The position numbers and the translations under genes were made by a program. 64,000 nt of DNA from Pedobacter sp. MR2016-24 (GTDB lineage: Bacteria; Bacteroidota; Bacteroidia; Sphingobacteriales; Sphingobacteriaceae), in contig NZ_JAPIVO010000003.1 in NCBI RefSeq assembly GCF_026239655.1, positions 310,001-374,000 on the forward strand, read 5' to 3'. How positions within the stretch are numbered: position 1 is the first letter of the stretch; each line of letters begins with the position of its first letter. Under the pieces are notes generated by a model. That model was not told the DNA's origin, ran no database searches, and saw nothing but the letters and a program-made list of their open reading frames with translations. Positions 18,003 through 27,403 of this stretch are shown here, piece after piece.

Positions 18003-18719
18003 ATGACTAATTGTAAAAGCTGCAATGCTGTATTAGCCGGTAACTTTTGTTCCAATTGCGGCCATCCTGCAAAAACCAAAAGAATTGATGGTCATTATAT
18101 CATGCACGAAATTGAACACGTACTGCATTTTGAAAAAGGCATCTTATATACCATCAAAGAATTATTGATCAAGCCCGGAGCTAGTGTAAAAGAATTTCTT
18201 GCAGAAAACAGGAGCCGTTTGGTAAAACCCATCATATTTATCATCATCACCTCATTGATATATACGCTGATCACCCATTTCTTTCATATTGAAGAAGGGT
18301 ATACCAATTTTAGCCTGGATAAAAATTCCGCTGTTACAGCAATTTCCAGCTGGATTCAAAATCATTACGGTTATGCAAATATTCTGATGGGTATCTTTAT
18401 CGCTTTTTGGTTGAAGGTATTTTTTAGAAAACACGATTATAATTTTTTCGAGACCTTAATCCTGCTATGTTTTGTCATGGGGATGGGCATGTTAATTTAT
18501 GCTGCCGTGGCGCTCGCAGAAGGAATAACTAAAATTAAATTAATGCAAGTTGCCGGAGTTCTGGGCACCATATATTTCACCTGGGCATTGGGGCAATTCT
18601 ATGACAAAAATAAAGCTGGTAGTTATATCAAAGCATTGATCGCCTACCTGTTGGGGATGCTGACTTTTTCATTGTTAACTTTGCTGACTGGATTTTTGAT
18701 AGATCTTTTAAAAAGATAA
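18003..18719 (+). CDS. DUF3667 family membrane protein with zinc ribbon
   Basis: 238 aa. The N-terminal zinc ribbon has CKSC at 4-7 and CSNCG at 17-21. It is followed by HEIEHVLHFEKGILYTIKELLIKPG, characteristic of DUF3667, and four or five membrane helices to the C-terminus. Widespread in Bacteroidota and uncharacterised. Single gene. Confidence 0.85.
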   Translation: MTNCKSCNAVLAGNFCSNCGHPAKTKRIDGHYIMHEIEHVLHFEKGILYTIKELLIKPGASVKEFLAENRSRLVKPIIFIIITSLIYTLITHFFHIEEGYTNFSLDKNSAVTAISSWIQNHYGYANILMGIFIAFWLKVFFRKHDYNFFETLILLCFVMGMGMLIYAAVALAEGITKIKLMQVAGVLGTIYFTWALGQFYDKNKAGSYIKALIAYLLGMLTFSLLTLLTGFLIDLLKR

Positions 18720-18804
18720 GTTTTTTATACACTGACTACGTATGCCGGAAAAAAAAGCGAATTATTATAACGCAAAAGTCCCCAGATTGCTCTGAGGACT
18801 TTCG

Positions 18805-18877
18805 TGATCCCGCTGGGATTCGAACCCAGGACCACTACATTAAAAGTGTAATGCTCTACCAGCTGAGCTACGGAATC
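18805..18877 (-). tRNA. tRNA-Lys (TTT anticodon)
   Basis: 73 nt. The acceptor stem GATTCCG pairs with CGGGATC, the D-arm has AGCTCAGCTGGTAGAGC, the anticodon loop CTTTTAA gives anticodon TTT, and the T-arm has GGTTCGAATCC. CCA is not encoded. It is identical base for base to the copy at 56017-56089. Confidence 0.97.
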
Positions 18878-18900
18878 ATAATCCCTTTTTGAAGGGACTG

Positions 18901-18931
18901 CAAAGGTAGAATTTAATATCGGCTATGCAAA
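18901..18931 (-). promoter_or_regulatory. Promoter of the tRNA-Lys gene
   Basis: On the minus strand TTTG (18931-18928) and TACCTTTG (18908-18901) are 19 nt apart, a full match to the Bacteroidota sigma-A consensus. It starts about 24 nt before the mature tRNA. Confidence 0.8.
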
Positions 18932-19136
18932 TCATAAACCTATAAAAAAAGGACACATGAGTCAATCTGCTGTATTTCAAGCTGATTATTTTCAGGTGTA
19001 AAAGCAACGTACTACAAAGCAGCGGTACTCACCTACATCAGGCTAACATGAATTGTAATTTTTAGCCCGGATCGTACAGAAAAAACTTAATAAGGCTTAA
19101 GTTTGCAGTATTAAACAGATTACCTTTATCACCATA

Positions 19137-20009
19137 ATGAACAAAGCCTTTTCACACGTAGGAATCTTCTTTCTATATTGCCTGTCCCTCCTGCCAATGT
19201 CCGTGCTTTATATCATTGCTAAGGTAGTTTACCTGGTGCTTTATCATATCACTGGTTACCGTAAGGAAGTAGTGCGCACAAACCTCCGCAATGCTTTCCC
19301 CGAAAAAACAGCGCATGAACGTTTGATGATAGAGAAGAATTATTTTAAATACCTGTCCAACGTTATCCTGGAAATCGTCAAAATGACAAGCATCTCCAAA
19401 AAAGAATTACAGCAGAGATTTGTCTTCAAAAACATGCACCTGATCAATGACCACTTAAAGCAGGGCACCAGCATATTGGTTTGCTCTGCGCATTATGGCA
19501 ACTGGGAATGGGGAACACTCGCGATGGGGCCTAATATCGATGTACCCATCTATCCTATTTACAAACCACTGTCTAATAAAGTCTTTGATAACTGGTTTTT
19601 TAAAATGAGAACTCGGTTCGGGAACAGGATGACGTCAATGAAGCAAACTTACAGGGCGCTTACCGATACGAAGAACAGACCTACGGTTTTCTGCTTCGGA
19701 AATGATCAGGCACCACCAAGGGACGAGTCGCATTACTGGATCAACTTCCTCAACCAGCAAACTTCCGTACCCATGGGCATAGAGAAGATTGCTTTAAAAA
19801 CAAACAGGCCTGTATTTTATATCAAGGTAACCGTATTAAAAAGAGGATACTATCAGGCAGATTGCGTGCCGCTGGTAGCAGACCCCTCAGCAACTACAGG
19901 TCATGAGATCACAGACCTTCATGCCCGATTCCTGGAAAAATTGATACAGGCCGAACCAACTTACTGGCTTTGGAGCCACAAAAGATGGAAACACCAGCCT
20001 GCAAATTAA
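19137..20009 (+). CDS. Lysophospholipid / lipid A acyltransferase, LpxL (HtrB)-like
   Basis: 290 aa. The catalytic HX4E motif is His119-Tyr-Gly-Asn-Trp-Glu124, after an N-terminal membrane anchor (FFLYCLSLLPMSVLYIIAKVV). The middle IYPIYKPLSNKVFDNW and the late VFCFGNDQAPP also fit the family. It would add a secondary acyl chain to lipid A at the inner membrane. Its stop codon overlaps that of the convergent mqo gene. Confidence 0.88.
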   Translation: MNKAFSHVGIFFLYCLSLLPMSVLYIIAKVVYLVLYHITGYRKEVVRTNLRNAFPEKTAHERLMIEKNYFKYLSNVILEIVKMTSISKKELQQRFVFKNMHLINDHLKQGTSILVCSAHYGNWEWGTLAMGPNIDVPIYPIYKPLSNKVFDNWFFKMRTRFGNRMTSMKQTYRALTDTKNRPTVFCFGNDQAPPRDESHYWINFLNQQTSVPMGIEKIALKTNRPVFYIKVTVLKRGYYQADCVPLVADPSATTGHEITDLHARFLEKLIQAEPTYWLWSHKRWKHQPAN

Positions 20010-21514
20010 ACTAACTCCGTAACCTGTAAATGCAGGGCTTTAGTTGTTTCATTCCTGATCTGCTGTGCAAGCGTTGGATTGTTATTCAACTGCTGTCCGT
20101 ATGAAGGGATCATGAGCTTCAGTTTATTCGTCCACTCTGCAGATTTCATCTGCTCAGGGAAACAACGTTCCATTAGGGTTACCATAATAGAAACCGCTGT
20201 TGAAGCACCTGGTGAAGCTCCTAATAAAGCTGCAATAGAACCATCTGCGGCAGCAACAACCTCTGTACCGAATTCCAGTACACCGCCTAATTTCTCATCT
20301 TTTTTAATGACCTGAACACGCTGACCAGCGGTCTCCAGTTCCCAGTCCTTCATTTCTGCCGCAGGAAGGTATTCTCTGAGTGCAGTCATGCGGTCTTCCG
20401 GCGATTGTCTAACCTGATCTATCAGGTATTTTGTCAATGGGATATTATCTAAACCGGCCGCAATCATCGGACGGATATTATTTACTTTAATAGATAGCGG
20501 AAGATCCAGCAATGAACCATTCTTAAGAAAGCGCGTAGAAAAACCGGCATAAGGACCAAATAACAAAGCCTTTTTGCCGTCAATCATTCTCGTATCCAAA
20601 TGCGGAACAGACATCGGTGGCGAACCTACTGCGGCTTTACCATATACTTTCGCATTATGTTTTTCAATCACTTCAGGATTTACACATTTCAGCCATTGCC
20701 CGCTTACAGGGAAACCGCCAAAACCTTTTCCTTCAGGAATATCAGATTTTTCCAATAGCGGAAGAGAACCACCACCAGCACCAATAAATACAAACTTCGC
20801 TTTCACCGTTCTTTTATCACCAGTGTCCTGATTTCTCACTTTTACTTCCCAGATACCGTCTTTTTGTTTAAGCTTGCGCACTTCCTGGTTAAATTCCATG
20901 CTCACATCAGGTTTTGTCTGCAGCGTATTCAGCATCTCCCTGGTCAGTGCACCGAAATTTACGTCGGTACCCAGCAGCATTCTCGTAGCGGCAACTTTAG
21001 CTGCAGGATCTCTGTCGGCCATCACCAAAGGCATCCATTCCTCCAGCTGTTTAGGATCTTCAGAATAAGTCATTTCCTTAAACAACTCACATTGCTGCAG
21101 CTTCGTGTATCTTTCTTTCAGGAAAGCTACATTATCATCGCCCCATACAAAACTCATATGGGGAATGCTTTTGATAAAAGTTTCCGGAGAACCCACAATG
21201 TTTTGTGCAACCAGGAAAGACCAGAACTGTTTCGACACTTCAAAAGATTCAGCAATAGCCACCGCCTTATGGGTCTCTACAGATCCATCGGGCAACTGAG
21301 GCGTATAATTCAATTCACAAAATGCAGAATGTCCCGTACCGGCGTTATTCCAGGCATCAGAACTTTCTGCAGCCGCTACATCCAGCCGCTCAAAAATCTC
21401 TATGCTCAACTCTGGCGCAAGCTCTTTTAAAAGTACACCAAGTGTCGCACTCATGATGCCGGCACCGATTAAAACAACATCAACTACTTTATTAGAATTA
21501 TTTTTACTAGTCAT
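20006..21514 (-). CDS. mqo: Malate:quinone oxidoreductase
   Basis: 502 aa from ATG 21514. The FAD-binding DVVLIGAGIMSATLG near the start, DAWNNAGTGHSAFCELNYTP, and the C-terminal LLGASPGASTAVSIMV are classic Mqo segments. It oxidises malate to oxaloacetate at the inner membrane and passes electrons to quinone, in place of or beside malate dehydrogenase. A TAATTTTG box lies 39-46 nt upstream. Confidence 0.95.
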   Translation of the reverse strand: MTSKNNSNKVVDVVLIGAGIMSATLGVLLKELAPELSIEIFERLDVAAAESSDAWNNAGTGHSAFCELNYTPQLPDGSVETHKAVAIAESFEVSKQFWSFLVAQNIVGSPETFIKSIPHMSFVWGDDNVAFLKERYTKLQQCELFKEMTYSEDPKQLEEWMPLVMADRDPAAKVAATRMLLGTDVNFGALTREMLNTLQTKPDVSMEFNQEVRKLKQKDGIWEVKVRNQDTGDKRTVKAKFVFIGAGGGSLPLLEKSDIPEGKGFGGFPVSGQWLKCVNPEVIEKHNAKVYGKAAVGSPPMSVPHLDTRMIDGKKALLFGPYAGFSTRFLKNGSLLDLPLSIKVNNIRPMIAAGLDNIPLTKYLIDQVRQSPEDRMTALREYLPAAEMKDWELETAGQRVQVIKKDEKLGGVLEFGTEVVAAADGSIAALLGASPGASTAVSIMVTLMERCFPEQMKSAEWTNKLKLMIPSYGQQLNNNPTLAQQIRNETTKALHLQVTELV

Positions 21515-21848
21515 GGAAGGTGTCAATATTTACTCTTTTCTTTTATCGGACACAAAATTAATATAATGGGCGACAGTTGAGTGTTCTTTTTATGGATTAT
21601 ACGTAATATTTTTACCCACTCCTGATTAAAATGCCGTGATCCAATTCATAAACCTAAAATGGCCCCTCCTGTTTCTTTGATTAGGTAGCGTTATGTTCGT
21701 CAAACACAAGCAAAAAGAAAACTAAAACAGGATAAAATACCCCCTGAAATGTGTGCAAAATCACGCCAAATTATAACCGATATTATTCTTTTGTCATCAA
21801 ATTATTACGTAAATTCATATTAAATATTCACAACCAAATATAGAAACC
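21515..21848. other. Intergenic region between divergent mqo and doxX-like genes
   Basis: 334 bases with no open frame worth reporting. On the minus strand a perfect TAATTTTG box (21560-21553) could be the -7 element for mqo, although no TTG is seen at the right distance. I found no riboswitch, tRNA or strong hairpin. Confidence 0.5.
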
Positions 21849-22286
21849 ATGAACTTGATCACAAAAATCCGGAACTGGGGTGACAATCATCATCCAAAAA
21901 GTATTGACTATTTGAGAATCCTGCTAGGTGTAACACTGATGTGGCAGGGGGTCGCCTTTGCAACCAATCTTCATGCATTCACAACATTAATGGAAAATGC
22001 CGGGCTGGGTGCCGCGGTATCCATCAGTCTCAGCGCTCATGTGATCATAGTCTTACACATTGTAGGTGGCCTGCTCATCGCTTTAGGTAGTAACACCAGG
22101 TTATTTTGCCTGCTCAACATACCTATACTCGCTGTTGCAGTGTTTTTCGTCAACCTGCCCAACCATATTTTCAGCCCATACTCACAATTCTGGTTTTCCT
22201 GCATTGTACTGATTGCGCTGATCGCATTTTTAATTGAAGGCGACGGCGTAATATCGATTGAACACGAAAAGAAAATTGCCGCTTAA
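21849..22286 (+). CDS. DoxX family membrane protein
   Basis: 145 aa with four membrane helices. The first carries SIDYLRILLGVTLMWQGVAF, and the second and third carry the family's HIVGGLLIALGSNTRLFCLLNIP. DoxX-family proteins are linked to redox and thiol stress in some bacteria, but most are uncharacterised. Single gene upstream of a YtxH gene. Confidence 0.8.
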   Translation: MNLITKIRNWGDNHHPKSIDYLRILLGVTLMWQGVAFATNLHAFTTLMENAGLGAAVSISLSAHVIIVLHIVGGLLIALGSNTRLFCLLNIPILAVAVFFVNLPNHIFSPYSQFWFSCIVLIALIAFLIEGDGVISIEHEKKIAA

Positions 22287-22482
22287 AGGTCTGCTTTCTC
22301 CAATGCAATTGTTCTAAAGAACAAGCTGCATCTTTTTGCAGGGAATTTTATTTGAATTTCTCAAATATTTTCCCTGTAAATATCAAATATGGACTGGTTT
22401 TTGAACTAAGCTCACACAGCAAGGGCTTAAAAACGATTTGCAAACAAGAAATCAATCTGTTTAATCATAAAAAAGAATTACC

Positions 22483-22884
22483 ATGAATTACAAGAAATTA
22501 TTAAATGACCATCTGCCGAGCCAGACAGATAAAACACCTGTTGTAATTGCATTATTAAGTGGATTAGCTATTGGTGCTGCAATAGGACTACTTTTTGCAC
22601 CTGCAAGCGGATCAGAAACGCGCACATTAATTTCTGATAAATCCAAAGATCTTGCGGATGCTGCTAAAGACAAATTGCAGACTTACAAAGAGAAAATTCA
22701 GACAGAATCTGAAGACTTGGCTGCAACAGCTAAAGACAAATTCCAGTCTTACAAAGAGAAGATTCAATCCGGGGCAGATGATCTTGCTGATCTTAAAGAC
22801 AGAGCAGTAGATGCAGTTAAAACCAAATTCAACGATGTAAAAGACGATGCCGCTGCTGCAAAGCAAGACATTGAGAATGCATAA
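22483..22884 (+). CDS. YtxH domain protein (stress-associated, membrane-anchored)
   Basis: 133 aa. One membrane helix with the YtxH signature GLAIGAAIGLLFAPASGSETR lies at about 30-50. It is followed by a charged helical tail containing two near-identical copies of AAKDKLQTYKEKIQ (AAKDKLQTYKEKIQTESEDLA and TAKDKFQSYKEKIQSGADDLA), a coiled-coil or apolipoprotein-like duplication. Relatives are induced by stress or stationary phase; the molecular role is unknown. Confidence 0.85.
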   Translation: MNYKKLLNDHLPSQTDKTPVVIALLSGLAIGAAIGLLFAPASGSETRTLISDKSKDLADAAKDKLQTYKEKIQTESEDLAATAKDKFQSYKEKIQSGADDLADLKDRAVDAVKTKFNDVKDDAAAAKQDIENA

Positions 22885-22920
22885 TTAATTGTTATTGGTT
22901 AGAATAACAAAATATCAACA

Positions 22921-22969
22921 AATAAAGGCATTAAAAATCCGGCGCTTGCCGGTTTTTAATGCCTTTATT
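22921..22969. terminator. Bidirectional terminator between convergent genes
   Basis: Long stem AATAAAGGCATTAAAAA...CCGGC with GCTT loop and one bulged base. A/T-rich outer arms supply U-runs both ways for the YtxH gene (plus) and the 22981 gene (minus). Confidence 0.8.
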
Positions 22970-22980
22970 GTATTACAAAC

Positions 22981-23286
22981 CTACGCGCCTAAAGCGAGGT
23001 AAATTTCCGCGAATAATAAGCCGCTGCCGCCACCGTAATGCGCAATAACATGAATGTCAGGCAGAAGTACTTTCACCTCATCGTTTAAAAAAACTTCTTC
23101 CTGAGGTGATAATCCGGCCCCTAACAAGAGTACCTGGTATTCCTTCAGGGCGCAGGCCTGCAGTACCTCCTCCACGGTATTCACACCGGTCGCCTTCCAG
23201 TCCTCATTCGCATTGAGTAACCTTAAAACGGTCTCCAGAATTGGCTGATTGGTACCAATTACCAGAATTTCAGTTTCCGCTTTCAC
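22981..23286 (-). CDS. Degenerate response-regulator receiver-like protein
   Basis: 101 aa from a GTG start. The fold pattern is that of a receiver domain (ILVIGTNQPILETVLRLL, then YQVLLLGAGLS, then VKVLLPDIHVIAHYGGG). The acidic pocket after strand 1 and the phosphoacceptor Asp after strand 3 are replaced (GTN and GAG), and the conserved Lys is not evident. Phosphorylation is therefore unlikely. The GTG overlaps the pirin stop codon by one base, so translation is coupled to pirin. Confidence 0.6.
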   Translation of the reverse strand: MKAETEILVIGTNQPILETVLRLLNANEDWKATGVNTVEEVLQACALKEYQVLLLGAGLSPQEEVFLNDEVKVLLPDIHVIAHYGGGSGLLFAEIYLALGA

Positions 23287-24005
23287 TAGGCTATTTCCAT
23301 TGGCACATCCATAATCAATACTTCCGCATCAGTATCTGCCTGTATAGTAAATGCTGCAGTATCCCAGATACCAAACCCGTCTCTTCCGGACAAAACCTGG
23401 CCATTGATCTGAATTTCACCATCCAGTACAAATACGTAGGCACCATTGCCTTCTTTTTTGAAGCTATAGTCAACCCTGGTACCTTTTTCCAGTTTACCCA
23501 TATTAAACCAGGCATCCTGATGAATCCATACTCCTGCATCATTCGGATCAGGAGAAAGTACCTGTACCAGTTGATTCGGTTTTGATGCTGTCTCTATTTT
23601 CTGCTGATCATACCTCGGCTCTACATTTCTTTTATTAGGGAATAACCAGATCTGCAGAAACTGTACAGGCTGACTTTTATCTTTATTGTATTCAGTATGG
23701 TAAATACCCGTACCGGCACTCATCGCCTGGATTTCGCCGCGCTCAATCGTAGCCTCGTTACCCATACTGTCTTTATGTAATAATGAACCTGATAAGGGTA
23801 TGGAAATAATCTCCATATTATCATGAGGATGTTCTCCAAAACCTCTGCCCCCATCTACAGTATCGTCATTTAAAACCCGTAACGCACCAAACTGAACACG
23901 TTCCGGATTAAAATAACCTGCAAAACTGAAGGTATGTGCGCTTTTCAACCAACCGTGATCGGCTCCGCCACGGGATGCTGCTGTATGTAAAACTGTTTGT
24001 GCCAT
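23286..24005 (-). CDS. Pirin family protein
   Basis: 239 aa from ATG 24005. The N-terminal cupin has the pirin metal site residues in GEHPHDNMEIISIPLSG and GIYHTEYN, and the C-terminal cupin is also present (VFVLDGEIQINGQVL). Bacterial pirins act as quercetinases or redox-linked regulators; which is unknown here. An upstream in-frame start at 24032 adds nine residues without family support. The next gene downstream overlaps by one base. Confidence 0.9.
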   Translation of the reverse strand: MAQTVLHTAASRGGADHGWLKSAHTFSFAGYFNPERVQFGALRVLNDDTVDGGRGFGEHPHDNMEIISIPLSGSLLHKDSMGNEATIERGEIQAMSAGTGIYHTEYNKDKSQPVQFLQIWLFPNKRNVEPRYDQQKIETASKPNQLVQVLSPDPNDAGVWIHQDAWFNMGKLEKGTRVDYSFKKEGNGAYVFVLDGEIQINGQVLSGRDGFGIWDTAAFTIQADTDAEVLIMDVPMEIA

Positions 24006-24066
24006 GATATTATCTTTTTGATTACAGTACAAATTTACAGCTTGTATTTTTCTCCCGTCTTATCAT

Positions 24067-24104
24067 ATCATAAGAAATGCCGCAATAGCGGCATTTCTTA
24101 TGAT
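24067..24104 (-). terminator. Hairpin terminator after the TonB receptor gene
   Basis: A perfect 17-bp stem (ATCATAAGAAATGCCGC and its complement) with AATA loop lies 24 nt after the receptor stop and before the pirin gene. Confidence 0.75.
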
Positions 24105-24127
24105 CATTATCGGGAAGTCATTAAAGC

Positions 24128-25996
24128 TTAAAAAGCTACCCGGTAACCTAAAGTTGTCCATACTCCGGGCATTGGCACAGCACCAGCCTGGATAAAGTTC
24201 ACATCAAATATATTCGAAGCATCAAAATAGATACTGCTGTTTTTAAGCTTGTAAGCAATGCGCGCATCCATAATGGTATAATCTTTATAACTGATACGCT
24301 CGCAATACCGCGCGGTTACCGTTAATGAAAGTACTTTCAGCAATTCTGCATTCACCGTGCCGGTCAGCTGCTCTTTCAAAGATTCTACCGCATAACGGGA
24401 AATGTTCGCTTGAGGAATGATAGTTTTGATCGTAGGATCAAGATGGGTATAAGCCAGACCAAATCTCATGCTTTGAAACAAACCAGTATTTTGCAAAACC
24501 CCTGTTTGATAATCTGCACTCAGGGTATAACCCATTGTATTGAGCTGACTAAAGTTTTTAGGCTGAAAAGGATCAGTCGGCAGGTCTTTTACCCAATCGA
24601 TAAAGTTAGAGATACGTCGTTTGAACACACTCGCATTCAGCACAAAATGATCAGAATTGTACTTTAGTCCGCCTTCCGCGTAACGCGATTTCTCCGGCTG
24701 CAGCTGGTCGTTACCAATATTAGTCGGCCCCTGGTAGTATAAATCTGTATAAGTCGGTAAACGCTGACCGGTTCCTACATTCACAAATGCTTTCCAGTTA
24801 CCCAAAAAGCTGTATCCCGCATCAATTCCCGGGAATGCCTGCCAGCCATAATCAGAGTTATAGTTAACATAAGTTCCTGCATTGATCAGCAGGTTTTTCA
24901 CTTTATCAAACTTATATTCACCGTAGATCCCTGCATTGTCGCGATCCCTTTTACCTAAATTGGTACTGTTGATCTTTTCTTTACGTCCTTCCAGACCCAA
25001 TCCGAATGCGCCAATAGAGGTTTCGAAAACGTTATTCAGCTCAGCACTGATCACCTGTCCAACATGATGGTTATGAAACCTGTCGGGCGTCTGTTTGATA
25101 TACAGGTAATCATCCACGTTATTGCGGTAACTTACCCTTGGCAGCAAAGTCCAGAAAGAAGTCAGCTGTGTTTTGTATGCAATAGCAGCAATTGCGGTTT
25201 TTACCGTTTCTTCCGACTCACGGTCGCCGGGAGCAGAATAATAGCCATTGGCGCCATAATTATTATGCACATATCCCCCGGTAAGATCCAGCTGATCAGT
25301 TTTGCCTACATTGATCTTTCCCTGGTAATACAATTTCTGGTTATTAAAAGCGGTATTGTAGCGATAACCATTGCCAGCTTCCTGACCTGCCGAGAATAAA
25401 TGGCTCGAAGTAGTCAAGGCCAGCGTACCTGTCGCATGAATCCCGTAATTGCCATACAAATCCCCATTGTCCTGCTTCTTAAAGCTGCTACCACCAAAAA
25501 CATTCGCAGAAACACCGGTTTTAGTCGCCGCTTTGGTGACAATATTAATGGCACCGGTCAACGCATTCAATCCATAAATACGGGAAGCCGAACCTCTCAG
25601 CACTTCAATATGATCCACATCATCCATAGCAATCGGCAGGTTCATCATATTATGTCCCGTCTGCGGATCAGAAACCTTTACGCCATTCAGCAATACCAGC
25701 GTCTGGTCAAATGTGCCACCATCAATACTGATGTCGGCCTGAACCCCGCCCGGACCGCGCTGGCGCACGTCAACCCCTGTTGCATAACTCAGCAGTTCGC
25801 TGACGGACCTGGCAGGTAACTTTTTAATCTGCTCATTATCTATAATCCAGATGTTACGATTTTGTTTAGCAAATGGCAGTTGCAGGCGATTTTCTTTCAC
25901 CATCACCTCATTCAGATTTTTAGCAGTATCTGTCTGTGCACCGGCCATCACCGTGCTAAAACATATTACTACCGAAGTGTATAAAATTCTCTTCAT
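24128..25996 (-). CDS. TonB-dependent outer-membrane receptor (BtuB-like)
   Basis: 622 aa from ATG 25996 with a signal peptide ending AGAQT. The plug domain (NRNIWIIDNEQIKKLPARSV, GVDVRQRGPGGVQADISIDG, VLRGSASRIYGLNALTGAINI) is followed by a 22-strand-type barrel ending in aromatic Phe. The plug resembles BtuB and related vitamin or metal-chelate receptors. No cobalamin riboswitch is visible upstream, where the gap to the PAP2 gene is only 88 nt, so the ligand is undecided. Confidence 0.85.
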   Translation of the reverse strand: MKRILYTSVVICFSTVMAGAQTDTAKNLNEVMVKENRLQLPFAKQNRNIWIIDNEQIKKLPARSVSELLSYATGVDVRQRGPGGVQADISIDGGTFDQTLVLLNGVKVSDPQTGHNMMNLPIAMDDVDHIEVLRGSASRIYGLNALTGAINIVTKAATKTGVSANVFGGSSFKKQDNGDLYGNYGIHATGTLALTTSSHLFSAGQEAGNGYRYNTAFNNQKLYYQGKINVGKTDQLDLTGGYVHNNYGANGYYSAPGDRESEETVKTAIAAIAYKTQLTSFWTLLPRVSYRNNVDDYLYIKQTPDRFHNHHVGQVISAELNNVFETSIGAFGLGLEGRKEKINSTNLGKRDRDNAGIYGEYKFDKVKNLLINAGTYVNYNSDYGWQAFPGIDAGYSFLGNWKAFVNVGTGQRLPTYTDLYYQGPTNIGNDQLQPEKSRYAEGGLKYNSDHFVLNASVFKRRISNFIDWVKDLPTDPFQPKNFSQLNTMGYTLSADYQTGVLQNTGLFQSMRFGLAYTHLDPTIKTIIPQANISRYAVESLKEQLTGTVNAELLKVLSLTVTARYCERISYKDYTIMDARIAYKLKNSSIYFDASNIFDVNFIQAGAVPMPGVWTTLGYRVAF

Positions 25997-26084
25997 ATTT
26001 ATATTCGTCAACCTTTGTTTAAAATCGCTGCGAATATAGTAAATCCTGAATTATACGTAACAGAAAAATTATAAACGATTTTAT

Positions 26085-26687
26085 TTAAGGCTTTATAAAA
26101 CGCATAGACATGGCTGAAGTTGTTCCCAATAAGGCGCCTGTAGCCACATCAGTAGGATAATGCACGCCAAGATATAAACGGGAATAACTTACTGTCCCGG
26201 CCCATAAATATGCCGGGGCGATTACATACCATTTAGGATAGGCCTGGGATAAGGCAGTAGCTGTAGTGAACGAAGAAGAAGAATGGCCCGAAGGAAAAGA
26301 ATATTGTCCGGGTTGATAAACTGCCTGGATCTTTACATTCGCCAGAAAAGGCCGCTGACGTTTAAAAATCTTTTTCAGCGCCATCGTAAAAAGGAAATTA
26401 ACAGCAGAACTGCTGGTCACGTATAAGGCATTCTGCCGCATATCCTTATCCCCGCCAATCACGCCACCTGCAAACAAACCAGCAGGTACAGCCAGGTTCA
26501 CTGCGCTGTTGTACTTTGATAAAAACATAAAAAATGCGGTTTTTTGCGCAGTTCGGTGATGGGAAAGATCGATCAGCACTTTATCGTCAAAATCCTGAAT
26601 GGTAGATTGTGCAGCTGAATGGAACGGTACTGCGGCTAAACAGGTCAGCTGCAGTACCACCATATATTTTTTAAAAGTTGTACTCAT
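26085..26687 (-). CDS. PAP2 family phosphatase
   Basis: 200 aa from ATG 26687, with a signal peptide ending FHSAAQ. All three phosphatase motifs are present: KKIFKRQRP (KX6RP), PSGHSSSS, and SRLYLGVHYPTDV (SRX5HX3D). It probably dephosphorylates undecaprenyl pyrophosphate or lipids at the periplasmic side. It precedes the TonB receptor gene on the same strand. Confidence 0.88.
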   Translation of the reverse strand: MSTTFKKYMVVLQLTCLAAVPFHSAAQSTIQDFDDKVLIDLSHHRTAQKTAFFMFLSKYNSAVNLAVPAGLFAGGVIGGDKDMRQNALYVTSSSAVNFLFTMALKKIFKRQRPFLANVKIQAVYQPGQYSFPSGHSSSSFTTATALSQAYPKWYVIAPAYLWAGTVSYSRLYLGVHYPTDVATGALLGTTSAMSMRFIKP

Positions 26688-26720
26688 TTGCGTTAATTTC
26701 CTTGACAATGCGACGGTCAG

Positions 26721-27380
26721 CTATCTGGCCGGCAATACCTCCGCGGCAGATTTACTCCAGGCCTGCTCCATCGCTCCCAAAAATGTTTCAGGGGCTTGAG
26801 CGCCGGATACCGCCAGCTTCTGGTCAAAGATAAAGAAAGGAACGCCACTAATACCTATCTGTTGTGCAATCTGCTGATCAGCACGCACCTCATTGGTAAA
26901 CTCGGCTGAATTCAGCAGGTTTTCTACCGCTACGCTGTTCAATCCTGCTGCGATACCAATTTCCAGCAGCGTTGCCTGATCATCAATATTTTTACCGTCA
27001 ATAAAATGGGCAATAAACAAGAGTTCCTCCAGCTGATTGTCCAGACCCTCAGATTTCGCCAGCTGAATTAAGCGGTGCGCATTAAACGAATTAGCAATAA
27101 CCGACTGATCGAAGTTGAAATGAAGTCCCACCTCCGCTGCAGTTTTCACCACATGGTCATGCATCTGCACTGCCCATTCACGGGTCTGTCCTTTTTTCTC
27201 CGCCAGATGATCGTACACATTGGCCGCAGGATCGGTCACGGTACCCGGATCCAGCTCAAAGCTATGCCACTCCACTTCGATCTCATCTTTATGCGCAAAT
27301 TTTTCCAGCGCCATTTCGAACTTCCGTTTCCCTATATAACAAAACGGGCATCTTACGTCAGACCATATATCTACTTTCAT
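26721..27380 (-). CDS. DsbA family oxidoreductase (FrnE-like, cytosolic)
   Basis: 219 aa. The thioredoxin-fold redox motif is Cys11-Pro-Phe-Cys14. The long helical insert (YDHLAEKKGQTREWAVQMHDHV) and the cis-proline loop GVPFFIFDQK, common to FrnE and 2-hydroxychromene-2-carboxylate isomerase-like proteins, are present. No signal peptide, so it acts in the cytosol, perhaps in thiol stress. It follows the FMN reductase gene by 23 nt. Confidence 0.9.
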   Translation of the reverse strand: MKVDIWSDVRCPFCYIGKRKFEMALEKFAHKDEIEVEWHSFELDPGTVTDPAANVYDHLAEKKGQTREWAVQMHDHVVKTAAEVGLHFNFDQSVIANSFNAHRLIQLAKSEGLDNQLEELLFIAHFIDGKNIDDQATLLEIGIAAGLNSVAVENLLNSAEFTNEVRADQQIAQQIGISGVPFFIFDQKLAVSGAQAPETFLGAMEQAWSKSAAEVLPAR

Positions 27381-27403
27381 CTCTATCCTGTTTTATGTTC
27401 CGG

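Noticed and set aside
25997..26084. Cobalamin riboswitch before the BtuB-like receptor gene
   Set aside because: The gap is only 88 nt and shows no B12-box; none is seen upstream of the ethanolamine genes either.
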